From assembly GCF_013415885.1 (NCBI RefSeq), contig NZ_CP058910.1:1798001-1862000 (forward strand): a DNA stretch of 64,000 bases, written 5' to 3'. The notes under the pieces were generated by a model, which saw only the letters and a list, made by a program, of their open reading frames with translations, made no database searches and had not been told where the DNA came from. The position numbers and the translations under genes are program-made. The DNA is from Halosimplex rubrum (GTDB taxonomy: Archaea; Halobacteriota; Halobacteria; Halobacteriales; Haloarculaceae). Shown here in pieces: positions 53,297-61,917 of this stretch (position 1 is its first letter; every line of letters begins with the position of its first letter).

Positions 53297-54256
53297 TCAA
53301 CACGTCCGGTCGCCGTTGAGCTCGATGGGCGCGGGCGGCTCGCCGTTCAGGCAGATGGCGTGGGTCAACGGGACGAGGACGCTCGGGGAGAGCGCCGCCG
53401 TCGCGAGTGTCGCCGGCGACAGGTCGACGGTCTGGGTCCCCGCGCCCGTCAGCGCAGGTGCGTCCGCCTCTCCATCGAGCGTCACCGGCTCCAGCCGGAT
53501 CGGTGCCGTGCCCGCGGCCGCCACGCCGGGCTCGCCTGCCGTGACCGTCGCCGCCGCGGCGGGGACATCGACGGTGAGCGTCCCCGCTCCACCAACCCCT
53601 GGCGCCGGCGCCGTCGTGGCGGGCGTCGCGACGGGCACCTCCAGTGCCGCGGTGCCAGCCGCCGACAGCCCGGGTTCGGGCGCCGCGCCGACCGCCGCCG
53701 CGGCCGGCGGAGCGACCGTCGACGAGCCGGTCGGCGCCACAGCGGGCGCCGGCGCCGTGGGCGAGAGTTCGAGCGCCGGCATAGAGACCGTCGCCACGCC
53801 CCCTCCGTCGACGGCCGGCGCTGGGGCGGTGACGGCCGCCGTCGCCGCCGGCGGGGAGACCGCCGCCGTCCCGGCGCCCGTGACGCCCGGCGCCGTCGTG
53901 GCGGGCGTGAGCGTCGCCTCGGCGGCCGTGACCGTCGCCGTTCCTGCGCCGGCGACGCCGGGCGCCGGCGCCGTCGTCGAGGCCGACGCCGTCGGCACCG
54001 ACAGCGCGACCACTTCGGCGCCACCCTCGCCGATGGCGACCGTCCCGAGTGAGTCGTGGCCCACGAGCCCTGACGGTGCCGGCGTATCGCCGCCGATGGG
54101 CGCCTGGCCGAGCGGGCCGCCGAAGCCCGTGATCTCCGCCGACGGCCGCTGTCCGACCGGGGCGTGGCCAGTGGGAGCGTGCCCGACGGCGCCGCTCTCG
54201 GAGACGGTCCCCCCGAGCGAGGACTCGCCGACCGGTGTCTGGGCGATAGTGGTCAT
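53297..54256 (-). CDS. Ala/Pro/Gly-rich repeat virion protein
   Basis: The 319-residue protein has an N-terminal part of G-x-A-P-x-G repeats (GHAPTGHAPVGQ) and then eight or nine imperfect ~25-residue units built on TAPAPGVAGAGTATV, followed by LNGEPPAPIELNG at the end. It is low-complexity, acidic and uses normal haloarchaeal codons. Its place at the head of the tail operon suggests a fibre or decoration. The promoter lies about 30 bases upstream (AACTTTTTGG). Confidence 0.6.
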   Translation of the reverse strand: MTTIAQTPVGESSLGGTVSESGAVGHAPTGHAPVGQRPSAEITGFGGPLGQAPIGGDTPAPSGLVGHDSLGTVAIGEGGAEVVALSVPTASASTTAPAPGVAGAGTATVTAAEATLTPATTAPGVTGAGTAAVSPPAATAAVTAPAPAVDGGGVATVSMPALELSPTAPAPAVAPTGSSTVAPPAAAAVGAAPEPGLSAAGTAALEVPVATPATTAPAPGVGGAGTLTVDVPAAAATVTAGEPGVAAAGTAPIRLEPVTLDGEADAPALTGAGTQTVDLSPATLATAALSPSVLVPLTHAICLNGEPPAPIELNGDRTC

Positions 54257-54394
54257 CGTTGATCTGATTACGTACTGTTAACGTACCAAAAAGTTATGCC
54301 GATAGACACAGATGGTTGACGGGAGCGCGGTGGGTCACGCAGGAAAGTGGCCCCGGTGGTGGAGACACCGGCACCGTGCTCTGTGGACCAGAGC

Positions 54395-55141
54395 ATGTCG
54401 ACCTACGACCACAACCACCAAAACGCTGGTGGCACGACTGCAGCATCGTTTCGCGCCGTAAACGACCAGACGCGTCACTGCAAAGAGGATGCGCTGTCCG
54501 ACCGAGAGTTCGAACAGGCCGTCCGCGCGACCTACCGCCTCGATAACGGCTACTGGGCTCGTGAGTGTCGCCTGATCCTGTTCGCAGCCGGCCGCCTGGG
54601 CCTCCGCTCGGGCGAGATCTGCCATCTCCACGAAGATTGGATCGACTGGCGCAACAACATGATCGAGATCCCGCGTCACGAAACCTGCACGCTCGGGAAG
54701 GACGGCGGGATCTGCGGGACCTGTCGCCAGGCCGCGAAGCAGATGGTCGCGCACAACGAGGACCTCGACCAGACGACTGCCGAGTCGCTGATGTGGGGGC
54801 CGAAGACCGAGCACTCCGCCCGGGAGATCCCGCTCGACGCGACCGAGCGGGCGGCCATCGCGGTCGAGGAGTTCTTTGAGGACTACGACCACGTCGCCAT
54901 CTCGCAGGGCACGATCGCCCGCCGCGTGACGACGATCGCCGAGGAGGCCGTCGGCCTTGACCCCGAGACGACCTACCCGCACTGCCTTCGGGCGACGGCG
55001 GCCAGCTACTGGGCGGCCAGGGGGCTGAACGCGGTGAATCTGAAGTCATTGATGGGGTGGTCGGACTTTCAGGTGGCGATGAACTATATCGAGGCCAGCG
55101 GTGAGCGGACCGCGCAGTCGCTCCGAGCGCTGACGGGCTGA
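54395..55141 (+). CDS. Second tyrosine recombinase, catalytic-core type
   Basis: The 248-residue protein has the catalytic Arg in GRLGLRSGEICHL, the HCLRATAAS box with His and Arg, and the Tyr in AMNYIEASGE, but only a short N-terminus and no standard SAM-like domain. A CGTCRQAA segment may bind zinc. It is on the strand opposite to the late genes and interrupts them. In halovirus phiCh1 a recombinase at such a place inverts tail-fibre genes, so a similar role is possible. Confidence 0.78.
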   Translation: MSTYDHNHQNAGGTTAASFRAVNDQTRHCKEDALSDREFEQAVRATYRLDNGYWARECRLILFAAGRLGLRSGEICHLHEDWIDWRNNMIEIPRHETCTLGKDGGICGTCRQAAKQMVAHNEDLDQTTAESLMWGPKTEHSAREIPLDATERAAIAVEEFFEDYDHVAISQGTIARRVTTIAEEAVGLDPETTYPHCLRATAASYWAARGLNAVNLKSLMGWSDFQVAMNYIEASGERTAQSLRALTG

Positions 55142-55149
55142 CGAGCATC

Positions 55150-55175
55150 GGTCTGTTTTTCGCGACCTTTCTTTC
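55150..55175 (+). terminator. T-rich stop candidate after second recombinase
   Basis: Five T at 55156-55160 and further T clusters up to 55175 lie downstream of the stop in the 130-base spacer before the sulfatase-like gene. Confidence 0.35.
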
Positions 55176-55273
55176 GTGTCGACACGGCTCGGAAGGCCTG
55201 TGTGGGCGCTCTCGCGAACGTTGCGGATGTTTCAGTGCTTTCAGTCGCGAAATAAGCGTTCAATCTGCACGTA

Positions 55274-56404
55274 TCATGTATCGAGATAGCCGAGATCTTC
55301 GAGATGGTCTCGATCTATTTCGTCTCGCAACAGCGACTGAGAACCTTCTCCGAGGAGAGTCATTCCAAATTCCGATGCTTCATCAACATTAAAGTGCGGA
55401 TCGCCGTAGATGACTGAGTCTGTTCGGAACCCACTGAACGACGTTTTTAGGAGCTGGAGTGGGTGCTGACGGTTAAGCGGACTGTAGGCGCCCCGAGAGA
55501 GCTGATACCCCCACCAGCCGAGGTGATACAGAAGCGAGCGATCCCGAAAGAGGATTCCTCCAGAGCCATCCCAAACACTCCACTCGTCATCATCCAGTTG
55601 ATTGAAGATCATCCGTTTGTCGTCGCCTCCATTGAACAGATCCATTCCACCCCCTTCGTCGGCGAATTTGACCTCAGACGCAGCTGCCGAGGCGATCGTG
55701 GGAAGTATATCGATATGTGCCATCCAACCATCTTCGGGGGCCGTAACCGAGTCATTGTAGAAGACAGTTGGAACGTACACCACTTCGGGAGAGGTCACAC
55801 TACCGTGGCCGTATACACCGCGATCACCGAGTAACTGCCCATGATCAGCGGTCAAACTGACGAGTGTGTCATCAAGCAGTCCCCGTTTTTCGAGCGCCTC
55901 CACACGACGTTTGAACTTCTCAAGACTCCGCTTGACGCCCCTCTGGTAATCCTCTCGCGCCTGGCTCTGGTTCGCTTTTGTATACTCTCGCACAGAATCT
56001 TCGAACTCATCGGGTTCGTAGCTATACGGTGCATGGGGGATGAGACAGCGCTCGAAATACAGAAACGGCGGTTCAAGTTCTTCAACCGGCTTGTGATCAA
56101 CTGTATTCGTTGTTCCGAGAACCTTTCCTAATTCTTCCCCCTCGTGATAGAACGATGCTGTGTCGTAGAGGTCGAAAATTGTCGGAATATCGGAATCCAA
56201 CCGATGGCTGAACTCCAGAACACCGTGCTCAGATGGGTCTCGGCCCGTGATAATCGAGGCGAACCCTGGGGGGCTGGAGATCCCGGAAGCGACTGTCTTT
56301 ACCACAGTCTGATCCTCCAGCTCCTCGACTGCACTATCGTATCGAAGGGCGTCAGAAACGAAAATAAGGACGTTTTCGAACTCGTCTTTTCCTTCGAGTT
56401 TCAT
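55274..56404 (-). CDS. Sulfatase/alkaline-phosphatase superfamily enzyme
   Basis: The 376-residue protein shows the superfamily pattern VLIFVSDALRYDSAVEELED, SSPPGFASIITGRDPSEHGV, HAPYSYEP and SLTADHGQLLGDRGVYGHGS, with Asp/His metal ligands. The usual Cys-x-Pro-Ser-Arg formylglycine site is not seen, so it may be a phosphatase- or phosphotransferase-type member. The region is less GC-rich than its neighbours. ATG 56404 fits a TATA box 27 bases upstream. It may act on surface glycans. Confidence 0.75.
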   Translation of the reverse strand: MKLEGKDEFENVLIFVSDALRYDSAVEELEDQTVVKTVASGISSPPGFASIITGRDPSEHGVLEFSHRLDSDIPTIFDLYDTASFYHEGEELGKVLGTTNTVDHKPVEELEPPFLYFERCLIPHAPYSYEPDEFEDSVREYTKANQSQAREDYQRGVKRSLEKFKRRVEALEKRGLLDDTLVSLTADHGQLLGDRGVYGHGSVTSPEVVYVPTVFYNDSVTAPEDGWMAHIDILPTIASAAASEVKFADEGGGMDLFNGGDDKRMIFNQLDDDEWSVWDGSGGILFRDRSLLYHLGWWGYQLSRGAYSPLNRQHPLQLLKTSFSGFRTDSVIYGDPHFNVDEASEFGMTLLGEGSQSLLRDEIDRDHLEDLGYLDT

Positions 56405-56452
56405 AAGTAGGGAGTTGCATAACTGAAACATAAAGGTAATCATCCGATAATC

Positions 56453-58327
56453 TCACGTGAAGGAGCCAGTATCAGGGTCGTTGACAGGCCTCCAAACATT
56501 GTTTGTGTCATCCCAGACGCAAGCTGTCCCCCGAATGGTTGTGTTCGTCCCGTCGTCGACTCGGATCTCTCCATCACGATTGCCAGTGACTCCTGAAAGA
56601 TTGGTTGGTTGTGGGGCTGGGCCGCCGCCGTGCATCTCAAAATCCCCCGCCCCCCGTAATCTGTTCGTCCCGTTGTCGTGCTGCATTGCGATAGCTTCTC
56701 CGCCGTCAAATAGATAGAATAGATAATTGCCGTTTAAGCGGAAATACGAGCTGTCGCGGACCTCAACGTCAAAACCGCCGTCATCAAACCATCGGTGTAG
56801 CGCGTCCCCGTCGTTGTCAGTTACGATGGCCTGATCCCCATCAGAGGTGACTATGCGCGGACGGCCGTTTGAGTGCTCAAATGAGCCACCATCCTCGTTG
56901 CTGATTCTCCATGTGGAGTTTGAGTGGCGGAGAAGCTCTTTTGAGTTGGTCGCCCACTCGCCGCCGTTGTTTCTTACGTAGTCGATGAGGTGTTGGAGTT
57001 TTTCCGTCGAGACGGAATTTCCGTCCTCGTTAGCCTCAGTCTCAATTATCTCGTGGCCGTAGAGGACCAACCCAGTCTCAGACGAGATCGCGTTATCTAT
57101 GGCATTTTCGAGGGTTGTTCGATCGGTCCCGTCCATACTTTCCCTGGGCAGGCCATACCGCGTGTCGTAGTCAATTATATCACCGCCAGTTCCCCAGCCA
57201 GCTCCATAGTAGTCGGAGACGACGCCTTTCCCAACTACCCCTCCAGTAGCCCCATTCGCGTAAACGTAGTGTCGGGCGAAAACACGGTTCTCGGCAAAGA
57301 GCCGTTGTGCCTCAACGACTTCCTTTTCGATTTCCTCGTCAGTGGAGGTGTCAAACCGCCCCCAATCTCCGTGTCCGTGGCTGTTTATCTCGTAGTCATA
57401 TTCGTCCTGCAACTCCCGCGTTTGGTCCCATGTGAGACGATTCGTGTCCCCCATCTCACCAGGACGGACAGCAAACCCTGGCTTGACGTTTCTGTCCGCG
57501 AAAAAGTCCCGCTTCTCATAATGCGAAGAGAGTCCGTCGTCAAAATGCAGCATGAACGTCGGTTTCGTATACTTTCCTGTCTTGCTTTGGACCTCCGAAC
57601 GGCTATCGATGCCGATGTCGGCCATATTCGCATGGCCGCTGCGAATGGGGGGGTTATCGCTCCCTAAGTCCTCTGTATCGATCAGGTCGGCCCCGACCGT
57701 CCCTGCCCCAGTGATGTCCTGGCCGTTCGCGTCGATGGCCGCGGCGAGGCGCTGGATCGTCGCCTCGTCGATCGTCGCCGACCGGGCATCGAGTACGGGC
57801 CCGTCCGAGGCGCGGGTATCCGAGCCCGGGCTGTCGGGATTCGTCTCGCCGAGCTTGACGCTCGGGTGGGGCGGCGCCGTCTCCCCAGACCCGTGGCGGA
57901 GGTAGATGTCGCCGGCCTCGACGCCGTCGACGATCGAGTCGAGGGCGTAGGCCAGCCAGACGGGGTTGGCCGTCCCCGACGAGACCGAGAGGTTCGCGGC
58001 GCCGGTCGGGAGCTCCAGCATGAGCGGGACCGGCCCCGACAGCTGGCGGTCGTAGCTGGGCGGCGCCGACCCGCCGAGTCCTGACTGCACGTCGACCGTG
58101 TCGACGTGGACGTACGCCCGGCCGGAGGCCACGTCGACCTCGTCGTTGCTCCCGTCGTGGTTCGTGAACGTCAGCCCGTGGTCGACGAAGGGTTGCTCGC
58201 CGACGGCGTTGGCGAGTCCGGCGAGATAGCCCGCCGAGGGCCAGGACTCGTGACCGTCGGCGATGCTCGCGGAGAGCCCCTCGTCCTGGGGGAAGCGAAG
58301 CGCGTCGGAGACGACTGTGTCTGGCAT
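56453..58327 (-). CDS. Tail fibre/spike with polysaccharide deacetylase (NodB-like) domain
   Basis: The 624-residue protein has an N-terminal virion-attachment part (residues ~1-220; PDTVVSDALRFPQDEGLSAS), then a NodB-like domain with PTFMLHFDDGLSSHYE (the Asp-Asp pair) and EINSHGHGDWG (the His motif), then a beta-rich C-terminal receptor region. The C-terminal two-thirds (plus-strand 56453 to ~57660) has clearly lower GC than the N-terminal part, so the protein is mosaic. It likely trims host surface polysaccharide at attachment. Confidence 0.77.
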   Translation of the reverse strand: MPDTVVSDALRFPQDEGLSASIADGHESWPSAGYLAGLANAVGEQPFVDHGLTFTNHDGSNDEVDVASGRAYVHVDTVDVQSGLGGSAPPSYDRQLSGPVPLMLELPTGAANLSVSSGTANPVWLAYALDSIVDGVEAGDIYLRHGSGETAPPHPSVKLGETNPDSPGSDTRASDGPVLDARSATIDEATIQRLAAAIDANGQDITGAGTVGADLIDTEDLGSDNPPIRSGHANMADIGIDSRSEVQSKTGKYTKPTFMLHFDDGLSSHYEKRDFFADRNVKPGFAVRPGEMGDTNRLTWDQTRELQDEYDYEINSHGHGDWGRFDTSTDEEIEKEVVEAQRLFAENRVFARHYVYANGATGGVVGKGVVSDYYGAGWGTGGDIIDYDTRYGLPRESMDGTDRTTLENAIDNAISSETGLVLYGHEIIETEANEDGNSVSTEKLQHLIDYVRNNGGEWATNSKELLRHSNSTWRISNEDGGSFEHSNGRPRIVTSDGDQAIVTDNDGDALHRWFDDGGFDVEVRDSSYFRLNGNYLFYLFDGGEAIAMQHDNGTNRLRGAGDFEMHGGGPAPQPTNLSGVTGNRDGEIRVDDGTNTTIRGTACVWDDTNNVWRPVNDPDTGSFT

Positions 58328-58335
58328 GGGTTAGG

Positions 58336-58779
58336 TCAGGAGATGTTGATGATGCCCTCGGCGGGCCAGCTGATCTGGATGTCCGAACCGTTGGTGTCGA
58401 GCGGGAGGTCCCCGACGGTGGCGTCGTCGTGGACCGCGAGGACGCGGTCGTCGCCCGGCGTGCTGTCATCGCCGCCGACCTGCTCGTAGACGACCACGGC
58501 CTGGATCGTCCCGGCGTCGATGTTCGAGATCGTCACGTCGTCGGCGTCGAAGACGCCCTCGTCGTCGGTGTCGTCGACGGTGACCGAGACGTTTTGCAGG
58601 GTCTGACGCGCGTAGCCCGAGCCGGACATCTCGGCGCCGGCGGCGAGCACGTCGTCGACGAAGTCGTGGTTGTCCACGTCGAAGCTGTACGCCTGCGAGT
58701 CGTCGAGGAGCAGCACGCGGATAGTCGCGTTGGACAGATACTCGTCCAGCAGCTCCCGCTTGGTGTCGTTCGGTATCAT
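58336..58779 (-). CDS. Tail-associated virion protein
   Basis: The 147-residue protein (MIPNDTKRELLDEYLSNATI, then VLLLDDSQAYSFDVDNHDFV) resembles a phage structural protein found before tail fibres. It precedes the fibre gene by nine bases. Its exact place in the virion is not known. Confidence 0.6.
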   Translation of the reverse strand: MIPNDTKRELLDEYLSNATIRVLLLDDSQAYSFDVDNHDFVDDVLAAGAEMSGSGYARQTLQNVSVTVDDTDDEGVFDADDVTISNIDAGTIQAVVVYEQVGGDDSTPGDDRVLAVHDDATVGDLPLDTNGSDIQISWPAEGIINIS

Positions 58780-58806
58780 GATGAGGTACTGAAAAGAGGT
58801 ATCGTG

Positions 58807-59340
58807 TCAGGGAGCCCGGTCCCAGCTGTAGGACACGGTACACTGGTCGATGAGCACGGTCGGGGTCTCGTCGTAGTCGTTCGGCGCGTCGGCGACGGGC
58901 TGGCTGCCGAGCGCGTTGAACTCGCTGGATCCACCGTTCGCGTTGCGGATGCACACGTCTTCGACCTCGTCGATGAGCGTCGCCACGATATCCTCGGCGT
59001 CGACTGCGGCGTACGTTGACGAGTCGCCGGTGTAGTTCTCGCCGCCCTGGTCTTCGGCGCGGGCGGTCACGAGCAGCTGCCCGTCGCGCATCTGCCCCGG
59101 GCCGTTGGTCGTCACGAAGTCGTACGTCGACGCGCCGCCCGAGGTCTCGGTCGACCCCTGGACGACCAGCGTCGGGAACGACTCGCCGGTCTTGTGGACC
59201 GAGGTCGCCAGGTCGACGAACGCCTCGGCGCCCGGCGACGCGGTCGTGTCGTAGCCGACGGCGCCCGCGGGATCCCAGTCCTGCAGGAGAAACTGGTCAA
59301 TGAAGGCCTGGGCGGGCTTCTGCGGGAGTCGTGTGGGCAT
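58807..59340 (-). CDS. Putative neck/tail completion protein
   Basis: The 177-residue protein (MPTRLPQKPAQAFIDQFLLQ) contains a beta-rich middle with LVVQGSTETSGG and a C-terminal DQCTVSYSW strand. By order it lies between head-tail joining genes and tail fibre. No family is recognised. Confidence 0.55.
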   Translation of the reverse strand: MPTRLPQKPAQAFIDQFLLQDWDPAGAVGYDTTASPGAEAFVDLATSVHKTGESFPTLVVQGSTETSGGASTYDFVTTNGPGQMRDGQLLVTARAEDQGGENYTGDSSTYAAVDAEDIVATLIDEVEDVCIRNANGGSSEFNALGSQPVADAPNDYDETPTVLIDQCTVSYSWDRAP

Positions 59341-59460
59341 CTATGCGACCACCTGGTTGAACCTCACGGATCTCCAGCAACCCGGTACGACACAGTCGCA
59401 GTCGGTCGGCGTCTCGCCGCACACAGAGCAGATGTAAATGGTGAACTTGGTCGAGGCCAT
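59341..59460 (-). CDS. 39-residue zinc-binding micro-protein
   Basis: The frame MASTKFTIYICSVCGETPTD contains CSVCG, a CDC pair and a further Cys, a tiny zinc fold. Its ATG overlaps the previous stop (TGATG), and its stop abuts the next ATG. It lies inside the structural operon. Confidence 0.55.
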   Translation of the reverse strand: MASTKFTIYICSVCGETPTDCDCVVPGCWRSVRFNQVVA

Positions 59461-59855
59461 CACGACCACTCCGTGACTTCCAGTTCGACGAGGCCGTTGT
59501 GGGTGTCGACGACGCTCTCGACCTCGTAGCGAGTGCCGTCGGCCGTGTCCCGGAGGTGGGCGGGCGCCTCCTGTTCTTGGCCGAAGCCCGTCCACTGGCG
59601 ACCGGTGTCGTCGCGGACCTTGACGACGGCGTCGATCTCCGAGGTCGTGCCGGAGCGCTCGCGTTCGGTGTCGGATTCGGGCGACTCGATGCGGGCGTCG
59701 TAGCTGTCGGCCGGCGTGTCCGGGTAGTTCGGGTACGTGACGGTCCACCCCTCGCCCTGGGTGTGAGAGATGTCGGGCTCGAACACCTCGACGGTCGTGT
59801 TCGCGAGCGCGTCCGAGTGGGCCCGACGAATCGCCGCCTCGACCGTGTCACGCAT
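59460..59855 (-). CDS. Head-tail joining (neck/terminator) protein
   Basis: The 131-residue protein (MRDTVEAAIRRAHSDALANT) has helix-strand order as in tail terminators, with YPNYPDTPADSYDARIESPE. Its position after a HK97 gp10-like gene supports a neck or terminator role. Confidence 0.6.
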   Translation of the reverse strand: MRDTVEAAIRRAHSDALANTTVEVFEPDISHTQGEGWTVTYPNYPDTPADSYDARIESPESDTERERSGTTSEIDAVVKVRDDTGRQWTGFGQEQEAPAHLRDTADGTRYEVESVVDTHNGLVELEVTEWS

Positions 59856-60303
59856 CGGCGCTCACCTCGACATCGGCGGTCGCGACGGCGTCGCCGGGGT
59901 CGACCTGGTCGGCGTCCGGGAGCCGCGTCGGGTTGTCGACGGCTTTCACACTCGCCCGCATCGTGCCCGTCTCGATGAGCCCCTTCGCCGTGATGATGCG
60001 CTTGATGCGACGTTCCAGTCCGAACGCGATCGTCTGGACGAGCTCCTCCGCGGAGTCGATATCGTCGAGTGTCTTTCGCGTGTCGGTGGCGATCGCCGCT
60101 TCGAGGTTGGACTGGTAGGCGTGGACTGCGGGCCGGACGAACGGCTTTGCGTCCATCTTTGAGGTTCCGAACTCGAGGAAGATCGCGTACTCGACGGCCG
60201 TCCCGACGAACCAGTTGTCGGGCTCGCGGTAGTCCTCCTGTAGTTCCTCGATACGCGTCTCCAGCGCATCGAGGCCGTCAAGTTCGAGGTCGATGTCGCT
60301 CAT
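59848..60303 (-). CDS. HK97 gp10-like head-tail joining protein
   Basis: The 151-residue protein has the family motif VEYAIFLEFGTSKMDAKPFV near residue 40 and a helical second half. HK97 gp10 proteins complete the head-tail joint. It overlaps both neighbours. Confidence 0.78.
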   Translation of the reverse strand: MSDIDLELDGLDALETRIEELQEDYREPDNWFVGTAVEYAIFLEFGTSKMDAKPFVRPAVHAYQSNLEAAIATDTRKTLDDIDSAEELVQTIAFGLERRIKRIITAKGLIETGTMRASVKAVDNPTRLPDADQVDPGDAVATADVEVSADA

Positions 60304-60665
60304 GTGGAGAAGGTGAAGTGGTCCGACGACTCATCGTCCTCACCGCCGCCGAGTTGACCGGTCGGGTCGAGATCCTGGGCGCGCTGGCCCTGGGTCGTGG
60401 CGTTAAGCCCCTCGCCGGTGTCGCCAGCGAACTTGACGTTCCCGTCGCCCTCTCCGGCGCTGTCGATCTGCCGTTCGGGACCGGTCGCGATGCCGTGGGC
60501 GGCCAGTCGCGTGATCACGAGATCCTTGAGGTCGGCATCGACGGCCTCGTTCCCGATGACCGCCTCGTACTCGGCGGTCGCCTCGGTGATGAACGCCTGG
60601 ACTTCGCTGTCCGAGAGGTCGGTCGACCCGAGGACGCGCTTCACGTCGCTGGGGTCCGGGGCCAT
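60300..60665 (-). CDS. Head-tail connector (gp6-like) protein
   Basis: The 121-residue helical protein (MAPDPSDVKRVLGSTDLSDS, then FITEATAEYEAVIG) matches short DNA-packaging/connector proteins of the gp6 kind. It has a flexible Gly/Asp/Glu tail. It lies between the capsid and neck genes. Confidence 0.66.
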   Translation of the reverse strand: MAPDPSDVKRVLGSTDLSDSEVQAFITEATAEYEAVIGNEAVDADLKDLVITRLAAHGIATGPERQIDSAGEGDGNVKFAGDTGEGLNATTQGQRAQDLDPTGQLGGGEDDESSDHFTFST

Positions 60666-60671
60666 AGATGG

Positions 60672-61037
60672 CTACTCCCGCCGCTCGTCGACGGCGTCTT
60701 GGACGCCCTGGCGGCCAGCCGCCCCCTTGATCTCTTCGAGGTGTGCGTCGTAGTCACCAGACTCGATGTCCTCGACGACTTTCGACATGGGCGTCCGGTC
60801 GACGAACTCGCCGGCGTCGAAGGTGTCTGCAGCCGCACCGTCGCTTTCTTCCGACGCGCCATCCGGCGGCGGTCCCGAGTGATCGAGGTGTGCATGGAGT
60901 GCGACGAGCTGGTCCGCGGCATCGTCTCCGACTTCGGCGTACCCGTCGTCGTCCGTCTCCAGCGGCGAAGCGGAACCGAGCACCTGTTGGCACTTGATGA
61001 CGGTCTCCTCGCCGCTGTCGTGTCGGATCCAGGCCAT
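60672..61037 (-). CDS. Small virion-module protein, function unknown
   Basis: The 121-residue protein (MAWIRHDSGEETVIKCQQVL) has an acidic middle and a helical end (MSKVVEDIESGDYDAHLEEI). It starts two bases after the stop of the capsid gene. It may be a connector or an assembly factor. Confidence 0.6.
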   Translation of the reverse strand: MAWIRHDSGEETVIKCQQVLGSASPLETDDDGYAEVGDDAADQLVALHAHLDHSGPPPDGASEESDGAAADTFDAGEFVDRTPMSKVVEDIESGDYDAHLEEIKGAAGRQGVQDAVDERRE

Positions 61038-61039
61038 GA

Positions 61040-61906
61040 TCAGGTGTTGATCTCGATGTTCGCCGACGGCTGGGTGGCGACCCAGTCCCACCGGCCGCGG
61101 ATCTTCCACACGTCCTGGTCGTTGGAGTCCTCGCGGTACTGGTCGATCTCGGTGTCCCATCGAACCGACTCCCAGCCGAAGTTGCTGGTGTCGACCATGA
61201 ACGCCTGGCCCTGGGAGAACGAGCCGGAGTTCGAGAGGTAGACCGGAACGTCACCGACGACACCGAGCAGCGCTTCCGTGCCGACGAGGTTGCCGCCGGG
61301 GAGAACGCCCTGGGTGATGACCTGGTCGCCGAGTTCGGACGCCTGCGTGAACTCGTCCATGTTGAGGAAGTCGGCCATGTTCTGACCGGCTGCGACGAGG
61401 ACGGTGTCGCTCAGGCTGAGTTCGTCCGTGAACGCCTGCTGGCGAGCCTGGACGATGTCAGCGTACTCGATCGTGTTGTTGGAGTTGGAGTTGGCGTCGA
61501 TCGGGCCCGCCGAGTTGGTGTTGCCCGAGAGGACGCCGAACGCGACGGTATCCATCCGCTTCTCCTCGGCGCGGACCATGTCCTCTTCGGCGTCCATCTC
61601 CACGTCGATGTACCCGTCGTCGACGGCCTCGTCGGAGATGGTGACCTCGACACCGTACTTGGTGTAGGCTGCCGAGACCTCGCTGTAGTCCTTCTCAGCC
61701 CGCGGGTAGTCCGCCCCCTCGGGGATCTCCACGGCCTCGCCATCGATGTCGGAGTTCGACACCGGGAAGTCGAAGCTGTTGGAGTTGATGTCGGTCGCGT
61801 CGTGCTCGCGGAACGGGCGACGCGCCTGGTAGTACTGGTTGCGGATCTCTTCGACGATCGCTCGAACGTCATCATCACTGACGACGTCGCTTGCGGTAAT
61901 TCCCAT
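61040..61906 (-). CDS. Major capsid protein, HK97 fold
   Basis: The 288-residue protein has features of HK97-type capsids: a helical N-arm, a long acidic spine helix (EEDMVRAEEKRMDTVAFGVL near residue 105), a central region with VLVAAGQNMADFLNMDEF, and a C-terminal P-domain (VPVYLSNSGSFSQGQAFMVD). It is flanked by cement and protease genes on one side and connector genes on the other, the normal order. Confidence 0.85.
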   Translation of the reverse strand: MGITASDVVSDDDVRAIVEEIRNQYYQARRPFREHDATDINSNSFDFPVSNSDIDGEAVEIPEGADYPRAEKDYSEVSAAYTKYGVEVTISDEAVDDGYIDVEMDAEEDMVRAEEKRMDTVAFGVLSGNTNSAGPIDANSNSNNTIEYADIVQARQQAFTDELSLSDTVLVAAGQNMADFLNMDEFTQASELGDQVITQGVLPGGNLVGTEALLGVVGDVPVYLSNSGSFSQGQAFMVDTSNFGWESVRWDTEIDQYREDSNDQDVWKIRGRWDWVATQPSANIEINT

Positions 61907-61917
61907 GTAGTGTCACC

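Noticed and set aside
53316-54281. A long plus-strand frame opposite the repeat protein
   Set aside because: It is the antisense shadow of an Ala/Pro/Gly-rich gene. It has no promoter, and the minus frame continues the operon.
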